From Ardenticatenaceae bacterium (GTDB lineage: Bacteria > Chloroflexota > Anaerolineae > Promineifilales > Promineifilaceae): 64,000 bases of DNA. The stretch covers positions 1-64,000 of the forward strand of contig JACKCD010000005.1 in NCBI GenBank assembly GCA_020634215.1, written 5' to 3'. The position numbers were made by a program, and so were the translations under genes. This document shows, piece after piece, positions 18,001-25,016 of the stretch. Below the pieces are notes generated by a model that saw only the letters and a list, made by a program, of their open reading frames with translations, ran no database searches and had not been told where the DNA came from. Each line of letters opens with the position of its first letter. Position 1 is the stretch's first letter.

Positions 18001-18228
18001 TATTTCTGGGATGGTGGCTTCTACTGGAACGGCGGTTTCTACTGGAATGGTGGCTTTTACTGGAATGGTGGTTTCTACTGGAATGGTGGCTTTTACTGGA
18101 ATGGTGGTTTCTACTGGAACGGCAGTTACTTCACCAACAGTGGCTTCTACTGGAATGGGACTGATTACTGGGTTGGCGACCATTACTGGAGTGGCAACAA
18201 TTACTGGACGGGCTTTGTCAACGAGTAA
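15007..18228 (+). CDS. Secreted subtilisin-like protease (S8), paralogue with three CBM-like domains and YWNG repeats
   Basis: The protein has 1073 residues. Domains in order: a signal peptide (LLFSISLLTFIVILPASQTLA), an I9-like propeptide ending near residue 118, and a variable Glu/Asp/Val-rich linker of ~90 residues absent from the first copy. Three CBM_4_9-like modules follow, starting NLLANSGFENG, NLLKNNSFEAG and NLLDNEGFENY. The S8 domain has VDTGVD, NGHGSFMAG and GAGTSVSTAV. The twelve-unit aromatic tail is last, followed by VNE. The catalytic Asp, His and Ser are all kept. The ATG at 15007 has AGGAGA 8 nt upstream. It sits in tandem with its paralogue but behind its own terminator and upstream element, so the two are transcribed separately. 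The CBM-like modules suggest attachment to a glycan, probably the cell's own sheath or extracellular polysaccharide. Confidence 0.93.
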   Translation: MWNRLLFSISLLTFIVILPASQTLAAATIQAPHVAATIDPTLRELVDTGTETAVSVIVQKYPGQTESVEAYVAELGGQVTLDLPIINGFAAELPQTAVDQLAQHPYVKHISPDAELSKSDAIVVERPDPGTVVAEPVDTEQVDRRPGDFSNPVIGDIVEAPAFEAISQAQDAGHVVSKEGVQRTQPAASAGANSAISGERQTPMMQTNGAGSMTGNLLANSGFENGFDGWEYWGSSYSISTDAHSGSKALRLGSGGSEADQYPVVREGDIVTFSLWGKESGNPGWSEIGLHFYGSDNNWIGNTTYVEVTGTSYKQFSVTAVAPTGATGVAAWVWTDGYNGGYLFVDDASVTVSMPQTGVNLLKNNSFEAGSTNWYTDNATVVTTPAQSGSKAMQVSEAQGSARQYMAAVPGNNYTLSAYLRIANSPKTPQIGISFYDENWNFIADSYYVTNRTSYTKTDISIVAPDDAVWLEAWALNYESGFGKLYVDNVSLVMTAPEKIKNSAPNLLDNEGFENYLTDWTTWDSVSTSTNKRSGSRALATGATGGGVGQRRLAAPGESYRISGWVMASGSSTKPLMGLTFLDVDGNRVATDYRIVRDTSYTFRDLTAVAPDNAMWVYGWVENYSGGTLYADDLSFTSSYRAHNVTSAEYLDVTGASALHSRGIDGTGIGVAVVDTGVDANILGKNNRAQYSVINGGTGDANGHGSFMAGIISSQKTGSIAPGANIISVRVLDSEGKGTYSQVISGLNWVLAYRNTYNIRVVNLSLMGPVTGPYWDNPLNQAVEALWNAGVVVVAAAGNTGPKAGSVTTPGNDPFVITAGSFTDNYTPNDSSDDYIPSFSGAGPTEAGFIKPDVVATGAHILMRVPPSSVWASQHPDLYYGRGLYMGAGTSVSTAVTSGVVALILEQNPNLTPNQVKQRLMASAKTAVNPNGTLAYSIFQQGAGRISASDAALGTYTGQANMGMTPGGQYVGRVIYDTQQKGYRLVDANRNPLPAGQDYFWDGGFYWNGGFYWNGGFYWNGGFYWNGGFYWNGGFYWNGSYFTNSGFYWNGTDYWVGDHYWSGNNYWTGFVNE
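18001..18216 (+). repeat. Twelve tandem 18-nt units in the second subtilase
   Basis: The units run YFWDGG, five FYWNGG, FYWNGS, YFTNSG, FYWNGT, DYWVGD, HYWSGN, NYWTGF. The count and the position of the odd eighth unit equal those of the first subtilase. Silent-site differences within the homogeneous block suggest local gene conversion or slippage. Confidence 0.95.
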
Positions 18229-18249
18229 CGCGACAACCCTTCATGGATA

Positions 18250-18287
18250 AACGCAAAAAAGCCCGGCTAGCCGGGCTTTTTTGCGTT
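18250..18287. terminator. Strong bidirectional terminator
   Basis: A perfect hairpin with core AAAAAAGCCCGGC and GCCGGGCTTTTTT, extended by AACGC/GCGTT outside. It separates the subtilase (plus) from the kinase gene (minus) and can stop both. Confidence 0.95.
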
Positions 18288-18353
18288 TCTTTAGAATTTT
18301 GCGGAAATCCTACGCAATTCTGAAGAACCCCATTTATTTTGACACTTTGTCAT

Positions 18354-21300
18354 CTAACGTTGCTGCTTAAACAGTTCAATCAGCTCTCGATGAGCCGGGA
18401 TATTGGTCAAATAAGACTGCTTGCGCGCCGGGTCGGTAATTCTGGCGGCGTATTGTTGTAGCAGCGTGTGCGCCCGTTCCAACAGGTCTTCGGCTTTGGG
18501 ATCATATTCCTGTTGTAAAACATAGTAACAGGTGAGGTAAATTCGAAAAGGTTGTTCCGTTCCTTCTAGCGAATGCCCCGCCTCAAGATAGTCAACAATT
18601 TTGTTGACATGCAGTAAGGCTTTGTCTGCCTCATTTTTTGCCATTGCTACCCGTGCTAGTCCGGCCTCAATTTCTATGGTGGACATTTGTTGGTTCATGG
18701 CTTGCCAAATGCCCAAGGCACGTTCATACGCTTCAATGGCTCCTGCATAATTCTTTTGCCCCGTTAGGGCATGGCCCAAAACCATGAGCGCATTCCCTTG
18801 GAGCGGCGGAACGCCCATGCTTTCTGCAAGCTGTAGCGCGTGGCGGCTATACATTTCGGCGGAAACATCGTTGGTCAGGTAGTGGTAGATGATGCCCAAA
18901 TTGAGCAGGGCAAAACATTCGCCAAAGCGCACGCCGATTTCGCGGCAGATGGAGAGGGCTTGCTCGCTGTAGGCGCGCGCCGTGGGGTAATCGCCGACAT
19001 CCATGTAGGTGGCGCTGAGGTTGATGAGAATACGGCCGTTTCCTTCCCGATCCCCAATTTCCCCATAAATTCGCTGGGCACGCTCCCAAAACGATTGGGC
19101 TGTGGCCGAATCACCCATTGCCTGATACAGGTTGCCCAGGTTGTTAAGCGCGGTGCTTTCCCCTTGCCGGTCTTCAGTCTGTTCATAGAGGGTTAGCGCA
19201 CGGGTGTAATGATCAACGGCCGTTTCCATCTTCCCCGACTCCATCGCCGCCACACCCAAAAAGCGCAAGCTATCGGCCTCAATCTGCTGTAGCTTCGATG
19301 CCTGCGCCTGGGCCAGCGCCTGCCCAAACTTGGCCGTCGCTTCTTCATATTTGCCCTGCCGCAGCAGCGCCCGCCCCCAGGAAAGATACCCCGCCGCCTC
19401 GTCCCGCCCGGCTTGGGTCAGCCACGCCAGCCGAATGGCCTCCTGTGCTGCCGTCACAGCCGCCTCATAATCCCCCGTCACCTCGGCGTAATTCCCCTGC
19501 CGCAGTGCCACAGCTGCCCGATGGTCAACCCTACCGGATGTTGCCAACGCCTCGGTAACTTCTTTGAGTGCCGCTAACTCCTGCCGCTGTACCTCGCGTT
19601 CCCCTAGCAGGCTATGGATTTGCTCCTGCGCCAACAAAATCTCATACTGGCTTTGCAAATCGTCAGCCGGGGTGAGGGCGAGAGCGCGGTCGAGATGAGC
19701 AATGGCTTCGCGGTTGCTGAATTGACGCTGGGCATATTGCCCGGCCAGCAGGGCGTAGCGACGCTCCTTGTCGGTGTTGCCCGCTTCGTGCCAATGGCTG
19801 GTTAGCACGGCGGCTTGTTCTGGGTCGTTGGGGTAAATTTGCTCAACAGCGGTGGCAACCTGGTTGTGCCAATGGCTGCGCTCGTCTGGTTGCAGGGTGC
19901 CGAGTAGCCCTTCGCGCAGCTTGTCGTGGGCAAAGCGCCAGTTGCCGTCGTAAATATCTAAAACGGCCGTTTCCATACACACCGTCAACCATTCCACCAG
20001 CGGCATTTCCAGCTCAATTTGCCCTGCTAGTTGTCGCACCATCGCCAAATCGAGCTGTCGGCCGGCCACCGCCACCCCCGGCAGTAGTCGTTTGACACCT
20101 TCTGGCACCCGCGCCAGCCGCCGCCGAATCAGCGACTCAATCCCCTGCGGGAAGAGACGCTCTGGCAAATCCATCTGGCTGACGGCACTCAGCCGCCCCG
20201 CTTGCTCGGCCAGGTCACGCACAACTTCCACCAGAAAAAAGGTGTTGCCCTCCGTTTCCCGCTGGAGCAAGGCCAGCATTTCGGGGCGTGTTCCGGCTGC
20301 GCCCAAAATAGCGGTGCTTAGCTCGGTAATTTCTGCGGTTGACAGCCGTTCAAGCTGAAGGGCATTCAGGTCGGGCAGCAGGGAGGGCAAATCCGGCCGT
20401 TCATCGTTGCGGTAGCTGCCGATGATGAGGAGCGGCATTTCGGCCTGTAGCCGCGTTAGCTGCTGCAAAATATCCAGCCCTTGGTCGCTCCAGTGCAAAT
20501 CTTCCAGAAACAGGCAAACCCACTGCTGCTGCTGCCGGAAAAGCTGGACGATGGTGCTAAACAGACGCTGCTGCCCGGCTTGCCCACCCAGGTCTGGGAT
20601 GTCCAAAACCGGCCGTTCCAGCAGCCGCCCAATGTCGGGCACCACCGTTTGCAGCACACTCACCGCCAAATCATCCAGCTCAGTGGAAAGCACTAACCGG
20701 CGCACCACGTCACGCCAAAGCTGGTAGGGTGAGCCGCTGCGGTTTTCCACCGCTTGCCCGGTTAGCACCAGTGCCCCCTGCACCAACGCCTGGGTGCGTA
20801 CCTCATCCAGCAGGCGCGACTTGCCCACGCCGCTTTCGCCCCCAATCAGCCAAGCGGAGCCACGCCCGGCCTGGGCTTCCTGAATTGCTTGCAGCAATTG
20901 GCTCATTTCGGCTTTGCGCCCGACAAATTGCGCCGCTTGTAAAAAGCTCTCGCGGACCGCTTCGGTTTCATCTGGCACCTGCTCGCCAATGGCGCGGCTG
21001 AGGGCAATGATGGTGGCCTGGGCGTTGGGGAACCGCTGCTCTGGCTTTTTAGCCAGCAAACGGCCGATCACGCGGCGCAGCGGCTCTTCAATCGGCAGCT
21101 TGGTCAAATCGGGAGCATCAAACAGCACCTGTTCAATAAAATCGGGGTGAAGGTAGTCAAAGGGGTGTTCACCGGCGAACAGGCGATAGGCCAAAACGCC
21201 AACAGAGTAGAGGTCTGACGCTTCGGTGGCGGACTTCCCATCCAGAACTTCGGGAGCAACATAGAGCCAACTGCCAACCGACTCGTTGGCATCTTCCTTG

Positions 21301-21797
21301 GCTGAGGCCAGCCCAAAGTCAAGAACGCGCACGGCACCATCTGTAACCAGCACATTTTCTGGCTTAAGGTCACGGTGTAGGATGCCGCGCCGATGCAGGT
21401 AGACCAGGGCTTCGAGCATTTGGCGGATGAGGTGGATGCGGGTAACGGCCGTTGTGCCTTCTGCTGCTGCCAGTAGGGGCTTTGCCTTGTCCAAATAGGT
21501 CATGGCAAAATAGGGTTGCTGTTGGGTGTCAAACCCGTAATCCAGCACGCTGATAATGTTGGGGTGGCGCAGTGAGGCCAGCGTTTTGAATTCGTGTGCC
21601 AGCGCCAAGCGCAAATTGCGCTGGGTGCGGGAGAGGGTGAGGTTGGCGTAGCTGCCTTGGGGCTGTTCGGTTGGCAGCAGCACCCATTTGAGGGCAACGG
21701 TGTTGCCGGTTAGCCGGTCGAGGGCGCGGTAGACAACGCCCATGCCGCCTTGACCAAGCTTTTCTTGGAGGAGATAACGGCCGTTAATCAAGTCCAT
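18354..21797 (-). CDS. Serine/threonine protein kinase fused to AAA ATPase and TPR array
   Basis: This 1147-residue protein begins with a Hanks-type kinase: glycine loop LGQGGMGVVY, VALKW (Lys near 37), HRDLKPEN near 141, DFG and APEVLDG. From ~285 there is an AAA_16/STAND-like ATPase with Walker A GGESGVGKS near 316 and Walker B CLFLEDLHW. From ~680 to the end there are about ten tetratricopeptide repeats. Such proteins are probably signalling scaffolds that phosphorylate partners bound by the TPRs. No DNA-binding or membrane segment is visible. The start codon is only 6 nt downstream of a perfect TATAAT and there is no ribosome-binding site, implying a leaderless mRNA. AACGGCCGTT overlaps codons 4-7. 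It is divergent from a permease gene. Confidence 0.93.
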   Translation of the reverse strand: MDLINGRYLLQEKLGQGGMGVVYRALDRLTGNTVALKWVLLPTEQPQGSYANLTLSRTQRNLRLALAHEFKTLASLRHPNIISVLDYGFDTQQQPYFAMTYLDKAKPLLAAAEGTTAVTRIHLIRQMLEALVYLHRRGILHRDLKPENVLVTDGAVRVLDFGLASAKEDANESVGSWLYVAPEVLDGKSATEASDLYSVGVLAYRLFAGEHPFDYLHPDFIEQVLFDAPDLTKLPIEEPLRRVIGRLLAKKPEQRFPNAQATIIALSRAIGEQVPDETEAVRESFLQAAQFVGRKAEMSQLLQAIQEAQAGRGSAWLIGGESGVGKSRLLDEVRTQALVQGALVLTGQAVENRSGSPYQLWRDVVRRLVLSTELDDLAVSVLQTVVPDIGRLLERPVLDIPDLGGQAGQQRLFSTIVQLFRQQQQWVCLFLEDLHWSDQGLDILQQLTRLQAEMPLLIIGSYRNDERPDLPSLLPDLNALQLERLSTAEITELSTAILGAAGTRPEMLALLQRETEGNTFFLVEVVRDLAEQAGRLSAVSQMDLPERLFPQGIESLIRRRLARVPEGVKRLLPGVAVAGRQLDLAMVRQLAGQIELEMPLVEWLTVCMETAVLDIYDGNWRFAHDKLREGLLGTLQPDERSHWHNQVATAVEQIYPNDPEQAAVLTSHWHEAGNTDKERRYALLAGQYAQRQFSNREAIAHLDRALALTPADDLQSQYEILLAQEQIHSLLGEREVQRQELAALKEVTEALATSGRVDHRAAVALRQGNYAEVTGDYEAAVTAAQEAIRLAWLTQAGRDEAAGYLSWGRALLRQGKYEEATAKFGQALAQAQASKLQQIEADSLRFLGVAAMESGKMETAVDHYTRALTLYEQTEDRQGESTALNNLGNLYQAMGDSATAQSFWERAQRIYGEIGDREGNGRILINLSATYMDVGDYPTARAYSEQALSICREIGVRFGECFALLNLGIIYHYLTNDVSAEMYSRHALQLAESMGVPPLQGNALMVLGHALTGQKNYAGAIEAYERALGIWQAMNQQMSTIEIEAGLARVAMAKNEADKALLHVNKIVDYLEAGHSLEGTEQPFRIYLTCYYVLQQEYDPKAEDLLERAHTLLQQYAARITDPARKQSYLTNIPAHRELIELFKQQR

Positions 21798-21803
21798 GCA
21801 ACT

Positions 21804-21809
21804 ATTATA
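21804..21809 (-). promoter_or_regulatory. -10 element of leaderless kinase gene
   Basis: A perfect TATAAT on the minus strand is followed by six bases (AGTTGC) and the ATG at 21797. Transcription would start at or next to the A of the start codon. No Shine-Dalgarno sequence is present. Confidence 0.65.
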
Positions 21810-21853
21810 CTAAATCTCCCTGCGTTGACCTACGAATTGCACAAATTTCCTGC

Positions 21854-21883
21854 TTGGGCAAACAAAGCCATGCCTACTACAAT
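21854..21883 (+). promoter_or_regulatory. Promoter of leaderless permease gene
   Basis: TTGGGC (21854-21859), an 18-bp spacer and TACAAT (21878-21883), then six bases and ATG 21890. The -10-to-start distance equals that of the divergent kinase gene. Confidence 0.6.
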
Positions 21884-21889
21884 TAGCCC

Positions 21890-23098
21890 ATGGAAAGAAC
21901 AGATTCCCCCATTCCCACCAAGGTCATGACCGTTCCCTGGTACAAACGCGCCGCCGTTTGGCTTGGCATCGGCATCAACCCCGCCAGCATTTCCCTGGGC
22001 GGTGGGCTGGCAACCGTGATGCCGTTTGCCCCCCTGCTGCCCGTCATGGTTGTTGGTGCAATCTTGCTAACCGGGCTGGCAATTGCCCAAGGAGTCAGTG
22101 CCCGTCGCCGTCGTCAACCGCTTGGTCGCCGCGCCGCCCAAACCTTTGGCCTGGGGTTGGGAGCCGGCGTGCTAAATTTGGCAATGGCGGTGGGGATGAT
22201 TGGCTGGGGGGGCTTCCACAATGGCGTGTCGGGGGCGAGTGCTGCCAACTTATTTGGGCTGCCTACGTGGGCGGGGTCGCTGTTGATTGCAACGGCCGTT
22301 TTTGTCCTCAGCGAACTGGGTGTAAACCGCTGGAACGCCCTGATGTGGATCACTACCTTATCAGCCCTGGCGCTGGCTATCTCTGCCCTAGTCATCACCA
22401 ATGCCCAGCCCAGTTGGCAAACCGGGCAGCCGTTTACCCTCAGCCAAGCACTTTGGGTCATTGGCACCATCATTACCTATGCCATCCTGTTTTCCTTGCG
22501 CTGCCCCGACTTCACCTGGGATTTAGAAAGCGATGCTGATGTCTACAAATCTGGTCTTGCCTTTTTATTGTCGCTGTTGGTGGGGATGAGCGTGGGTGCG
22601 ATTTTGTACCAAACGACCGGCAACTGGAACCTGGCCGATATTTTAGCCGCCGAACGGTCGGCCACACTTGGCTACATTTTCCTCATCATTGCGGTGGCTT
22701 CGCCGCTGCTGTCGGGAATGCACTCCGGCGTTTTGGCAATGCAAACGTTGCTGCCCATTAACAAACGGTTTGGCACGGCCTTTATCTGCCTGACCACCTT
22801 TATTTTGGGGGCCACTCGCTTTGACCGTCAGTTTCTACCTTTTTTGGATGTGTTAAGTGCCCTATTGCCTCCTGCCCTGTTTATCATGCTGGTGGTGGCC
22901 TGGTGGCGACCCCGCACCAGCGCACGCACGGCACTGTGGGCGTGGCTGGCGGGGGCGGTGGTGGCACTGGTGTTCAAACTACAAGGACAGTTGCTCCACA
23001 TGCCGCTGGGGGCGTTGGCAAGTATTGGGGTGCTGTACCTTGACACTTATGTAAACAGGCTTTTGCCAATGGAATTTTGGTTTAAAAATAAGAAATGA
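21890..23098 (+). CDS. Polytopic permease, possibly NCS1 (purine-cytosine) family
   Basis: This 402-residue protein has about eleven or twelve hydrophobic segments. The first part, WLGIGINPASISLGGGLATV, and the helix-breaking segment RCPDFTWDLESDAD in the middle resemble the substrate-binding region of NCS1 nucleobase/cation symporters, where a PDF(S/T)R-like motif is typical. I rate this as a family resemblance only. If correct, it would import nucleobases or related compounds using Na+ or H+. The start is supported by the -10 box 6 nt upstream rather than by a ribosome-binding site. The gene is alone on its strand; a 267-bp intergenic region with hairpins follows it. Confidence 0.7.
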   Translation: MERTDSPIPTKVMTVPWYKRAAVWLGIGINPASISLGGGLATVMPFAPLLPVMVVGAILLTGLAIAQGVSARRRRQPLGRRAAQTFGLGLGAGVLNLAMAVGMIGWGGFHNGVSGASAANLFGLPTWAGSLLIATAVFVLSELGVNRWNALMWITTLSALALAISALVITNAQPSWQTGQPFTLSQALWVIGTIITYAILFSLRCPDFTWDLESDADVYKSGLAFLLSLLVGMSVGAILYQTTGNWNLADILAAERSATLGYIFLIIAVASPLLSGMHSGVLAMQTLLPINKRFGTAFICLTTFILGATRFDRQFLPFLDVLSALLPPALFIMLVVAWWRPRTSARTALWAWLAGAVVALVFKLQGQLLHMPLGALASIGVLYLDTYVNRLLPMEFWFKNKK

Positions 23099-23160
23099 CA
23101 CAGAGCCACACAGCGGCGGAAAAGAGTGGTTCTTTCAGATCTCGTAGGGTTGACAAATTT

Positions 23161-23206
23161 GGTGCGTGGTGCGTCAAAAGTGCTTATTGGCTACGCACCA
23201 CGTACC
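23161..23206. repeat. Intergenic hairpin repeat, family GTGGTGCGTA (diverged copy)
   Basis: Arms GGTGCGTGGTGCGT and ACGCACCACGTACC pair with one mismatch. It is related to the perfect hairpin at 14788-14839. The remaining intergenic sequence to 23365 also carries an ACACAGAG/CTCTGTGT inverted pair at its two ends but no gene. Confidence 0.7.
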
Positions 23207-23365
23207 ACGTTAAAAACGAGTCACCCCCCTGAATTCCCAAAGAGCCGTAAGGGTAAATCACCCCATTTCTTCGCCTTGTCTCTCTTAGCCTTCTCTATGA
23301 CTCTGTGTAACTGTTGGGTTTTGGTTTACCCTGATTAAGCAGGGTGTGGGAATCAGGAATTGTCG

Positions 23366-23602
23366 CTAACCTTCTGTTCGTTGCTCAAGGTATTCGATAG
23401 CATCACGCACTCGATTTATCTTTTCCGCATCTTCATCTGGAATTTCGATCTCAAACGCCTCCTCCACAGCCATGATAAGTTCAACGATATCGAGAGAATC
23501 CGCACCTAGATCGTCTGTAAAAGAGGCCTCCGAGGTGACTTCGTCTTCATCTACGCCTAATTCATCAGCAATAATGGATTTCAGTCTGTTTGCTACGCTC
23601 AT
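23366..23602 (-). CDS. acpP: Acyl carrier protein
   Basis: This 78-residue acidic protein carries the growing acyl chain on 4'-phosphopantetheine during type II fatty-acid synthesis. The attachment motif GADSLDIVELIMAVEE is complete, with the modified Ser at residue 36. Length and charge match housekeeping AcpP. The ATG at 23602 gives the canonical SVANRLKSIIADELG-like start; an upstream ATG at 23617 would add five residues. It is not next to other fab genes in this window. It could instead be a dedicated carrier for another pathway, such as the nearby acyl-CoA ligase, but the sequence looks like standard AcpP. Confidence 0.95.
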   Translation of the reverse strand: MSVANRLKSIIADELGVDEDEVTSEASFTDDLGADSLDIVELIMAVEEAFEIEIPDEDAEKINRVRDAIEYLEQRTEG

Positions 23603-23707
23603 GATAAAAAATCTCACTTTATTGGTATTGTCATCTTACGATTAGCATCAAATCGCGCCGGGAGAATATTTTATTTTGCCGCGTTGTCAAGCTGTATTGC
23701 CTGGGCA

Positions 23708-23840
23708 CAGCAATTCTCAGTTTGAAATCAGGGTAGGGGCTGGATGGCGCGGGTAAGCACGGGGTAAACAAATGGCTTTGCCTGCTTTAAACCCGGTTAT
23801 CTCGCCCTACCATAGGCTTGGGTTAAACTGAGAATTGCTG
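23708..23840. repeat. 133-bp rod-like nested inverted repeat
   Basis: CAGCAATTCTCAGTTT (23708-23723) and its exact reverse complement (23825-23840) bound the region. Inside, GGTAGGG (23732) pairs with CCCTACC (23805). GGCG and GGGTAA words face TTATCTCGCC, and GGGTAAA faces TTTAAACCC. The whole could fold as one long interrupted hairpin. It is a candidate MITE or structured RNA; no transposase or T-tract is present. Confidence 0.75.
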
Positions 23841-23888
23841 GAATCCCCGTATAATTCTCAGCACCATTCTTGTGGCAGAGAGAGGTAC

Positions 23889-24128
23889 ATGATGAAAAAG
23901 CTGTATAAATTGGCGGGGCTTCTATTGGTTTTTGCGCTTCTTGGGGCTGGGATGTTTTTCAGGCGAAGTAATGAGGTGAGGGAACAGCAGGCTTTGGCGG
24001 AGAGCCAACAGGCTGTATGGCGGTATCCAGGCCGTTGCCTACGTTCGTTGAAGAGCTGTTTGGGCGATGATTTTGCAGGAGGAGGGGGAAAACGGCCGTT
24101 TTCCCCTTACCACCTACTTATCATTTGA
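23889..24128 (+). CDS. Possible small membrane-anchored or exported protein
   Basis: The ATG at 23889 (or 23892) follows AGAGAGG. It encodes a basic start and one hydrophobic segment, MMKKLYKLAGLLLVFALL, then a short charged and glutamine-rich stretch (RRSNEVREQQALAESQQAVW). The N-terminal ~45 residues look like a real signal anchor. The rest, which includes a Gly run and an AACGGCCGTT copy, looks non-coding, so the gene may be a truncated remnant. Its last 8 bases overlap the convergent gene at 24121. Function unknown. Confidence 0.4.
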   Translation: MMKKLYKLAGLLLVFALLGAGMFFRRSNEVREQQALAESQQAVWRYPGRCLRSLKSCLGDDFAGGGGKRPFSPYHLLII

Positions 24129-24357
24129 ATGTTTTCGGATACCCCTTTTCATCAAATTCAATCCCGGCTTTGGCATCTTTTTTCAGCAAACCGTTATCGT
24201 AATACTCGTCACCGGTGGAACCATTTTTCTTCAGCCAGCCATTCTTATGGTACTCATCCCCATTGGCACCGTTTTTCGATAAGGCTCCATCTTCATAATA
24301 TTCATCTTTTGTCGAGCCATTTTTCTTGATTTGCCCACTGGCATAATGTTCATCCAT
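24121..24357 (-). CDS. Small MORN-like/YwqK-type repeat protein
   Basis: This 78-residue protein is composed almost entirely of ~16-residue repeats: DEYYEDGALSKNG, DEYHKNGWLKKNG, DEYYDNGLLKKD. The E-Y-x-x-(D/N)-G-x-(L/I)-K-K pattern matches the beta-hairpin repeats of YwqK/toxin-antitoxin MORN-variant proteins. There is no signal peptide. AGGGAGG lies 7 nt upstream of the ATG, a strong ribosome-binding site. It is encoded convergent to the doubtful small gene at 23889. The role is unknown; similar repeats often mediate protein or lipid contact. Confidence 0.75.
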   Translation of the reverse strand: MDEHYASGQIKKNGSTKDEYYEDGALSKNGANGDEYHKNGWLKKNGSTGDEYYDNGLLKKDAKAGIEFDEKGYPKTFK

Positions 24358-24580
24358 CTTGAACCTCCCTGTTCAACTGACACGCTGCTCAAGGCAGCGA
24401 CATAAAACTTGCTCACCAAATTGATGAAAATACGGGTACATTGTACGAGTTGCGTTGGCTACTCTTCATTGTAGGATCGTGACAAGAGGATAACAACTCC
24501 CTCGCTGTTTTCTCACATACTGCTTAGGGCTGTTGGATTGTTGGGATTGTGCTACACTGCGTCAAACAGGAGGAATGGGC

Positions 24581-24970
24581 ATGAGTCGAATCAATATTTC
24601 ATCAGGAGCGAAGTGGGAAGCGATTGTAGGGTATTCACGGGCGGTGCGGGCGGGGAATGTGGTGGAGGTGGCGGGAACAACGGCCGTTAATGACCACGGC
24701 GAAGTCATTGGCCCTAATGACCCCTATGCCCAAACCTTGTTCGTACTGGGCAAAATTGAAAAAGCGTTGCTGGAAGCTGGTGTAACATTGGCCGACGTGG
24801 TGCGTACCCGCATCTTTGTCACCGACATAAGCCAGTGGGAAGCGGTGGGGCGGGCGCACGGCGAATTTTTCCGCGACATTCGGCCGGCCGCTACAATGGT
24901 TGAGGTCAAGGGGCTGATTGACCCGGCATTGATGGTTGAAATTGAAGTGACAGCGCGGCTGGCAGAGTAA
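24581..24970 (+). CDS. RidA/YjgF/YER057c/UK114 family protein
   Basis: This 129-residue protein belongs to the family of enamine/imine deaminases that clear reactive 2-aminoacrylate. Visible family features are VVEVAGTTAV near the N-terminus, VVRTRIFVTD containing the substrate-carboxylate-binding Arg, and a terminal VEIEVTARL block that normally carries the conserved Glu. The start at 24581 has CAGGAGG 7 nt upstream; the longer frame from 24533 has none. Subgroup assignment is uncertain, since some members lack deaminase activity. It appears monocistronic; the App1-like gene is convergent to it. Confidence 0.92.
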   Translation: MSRINISSGAKWEAIVGYSRAVRAGNVVEVAGTTAVNDHGEVIGPNDPYAQTLFVLGKIEKALLEAGVTLADVVRTRIFVTDISQWEAVGRAHGEFFRDIRPAATMVEVKGLIDPALMVEIEVTARLAE

Positions 24971-25016
24971 ACCTATACAAGCCGCGTTTTTCGGTGCAGC
25001 CTGGTTGCTGGCAATG

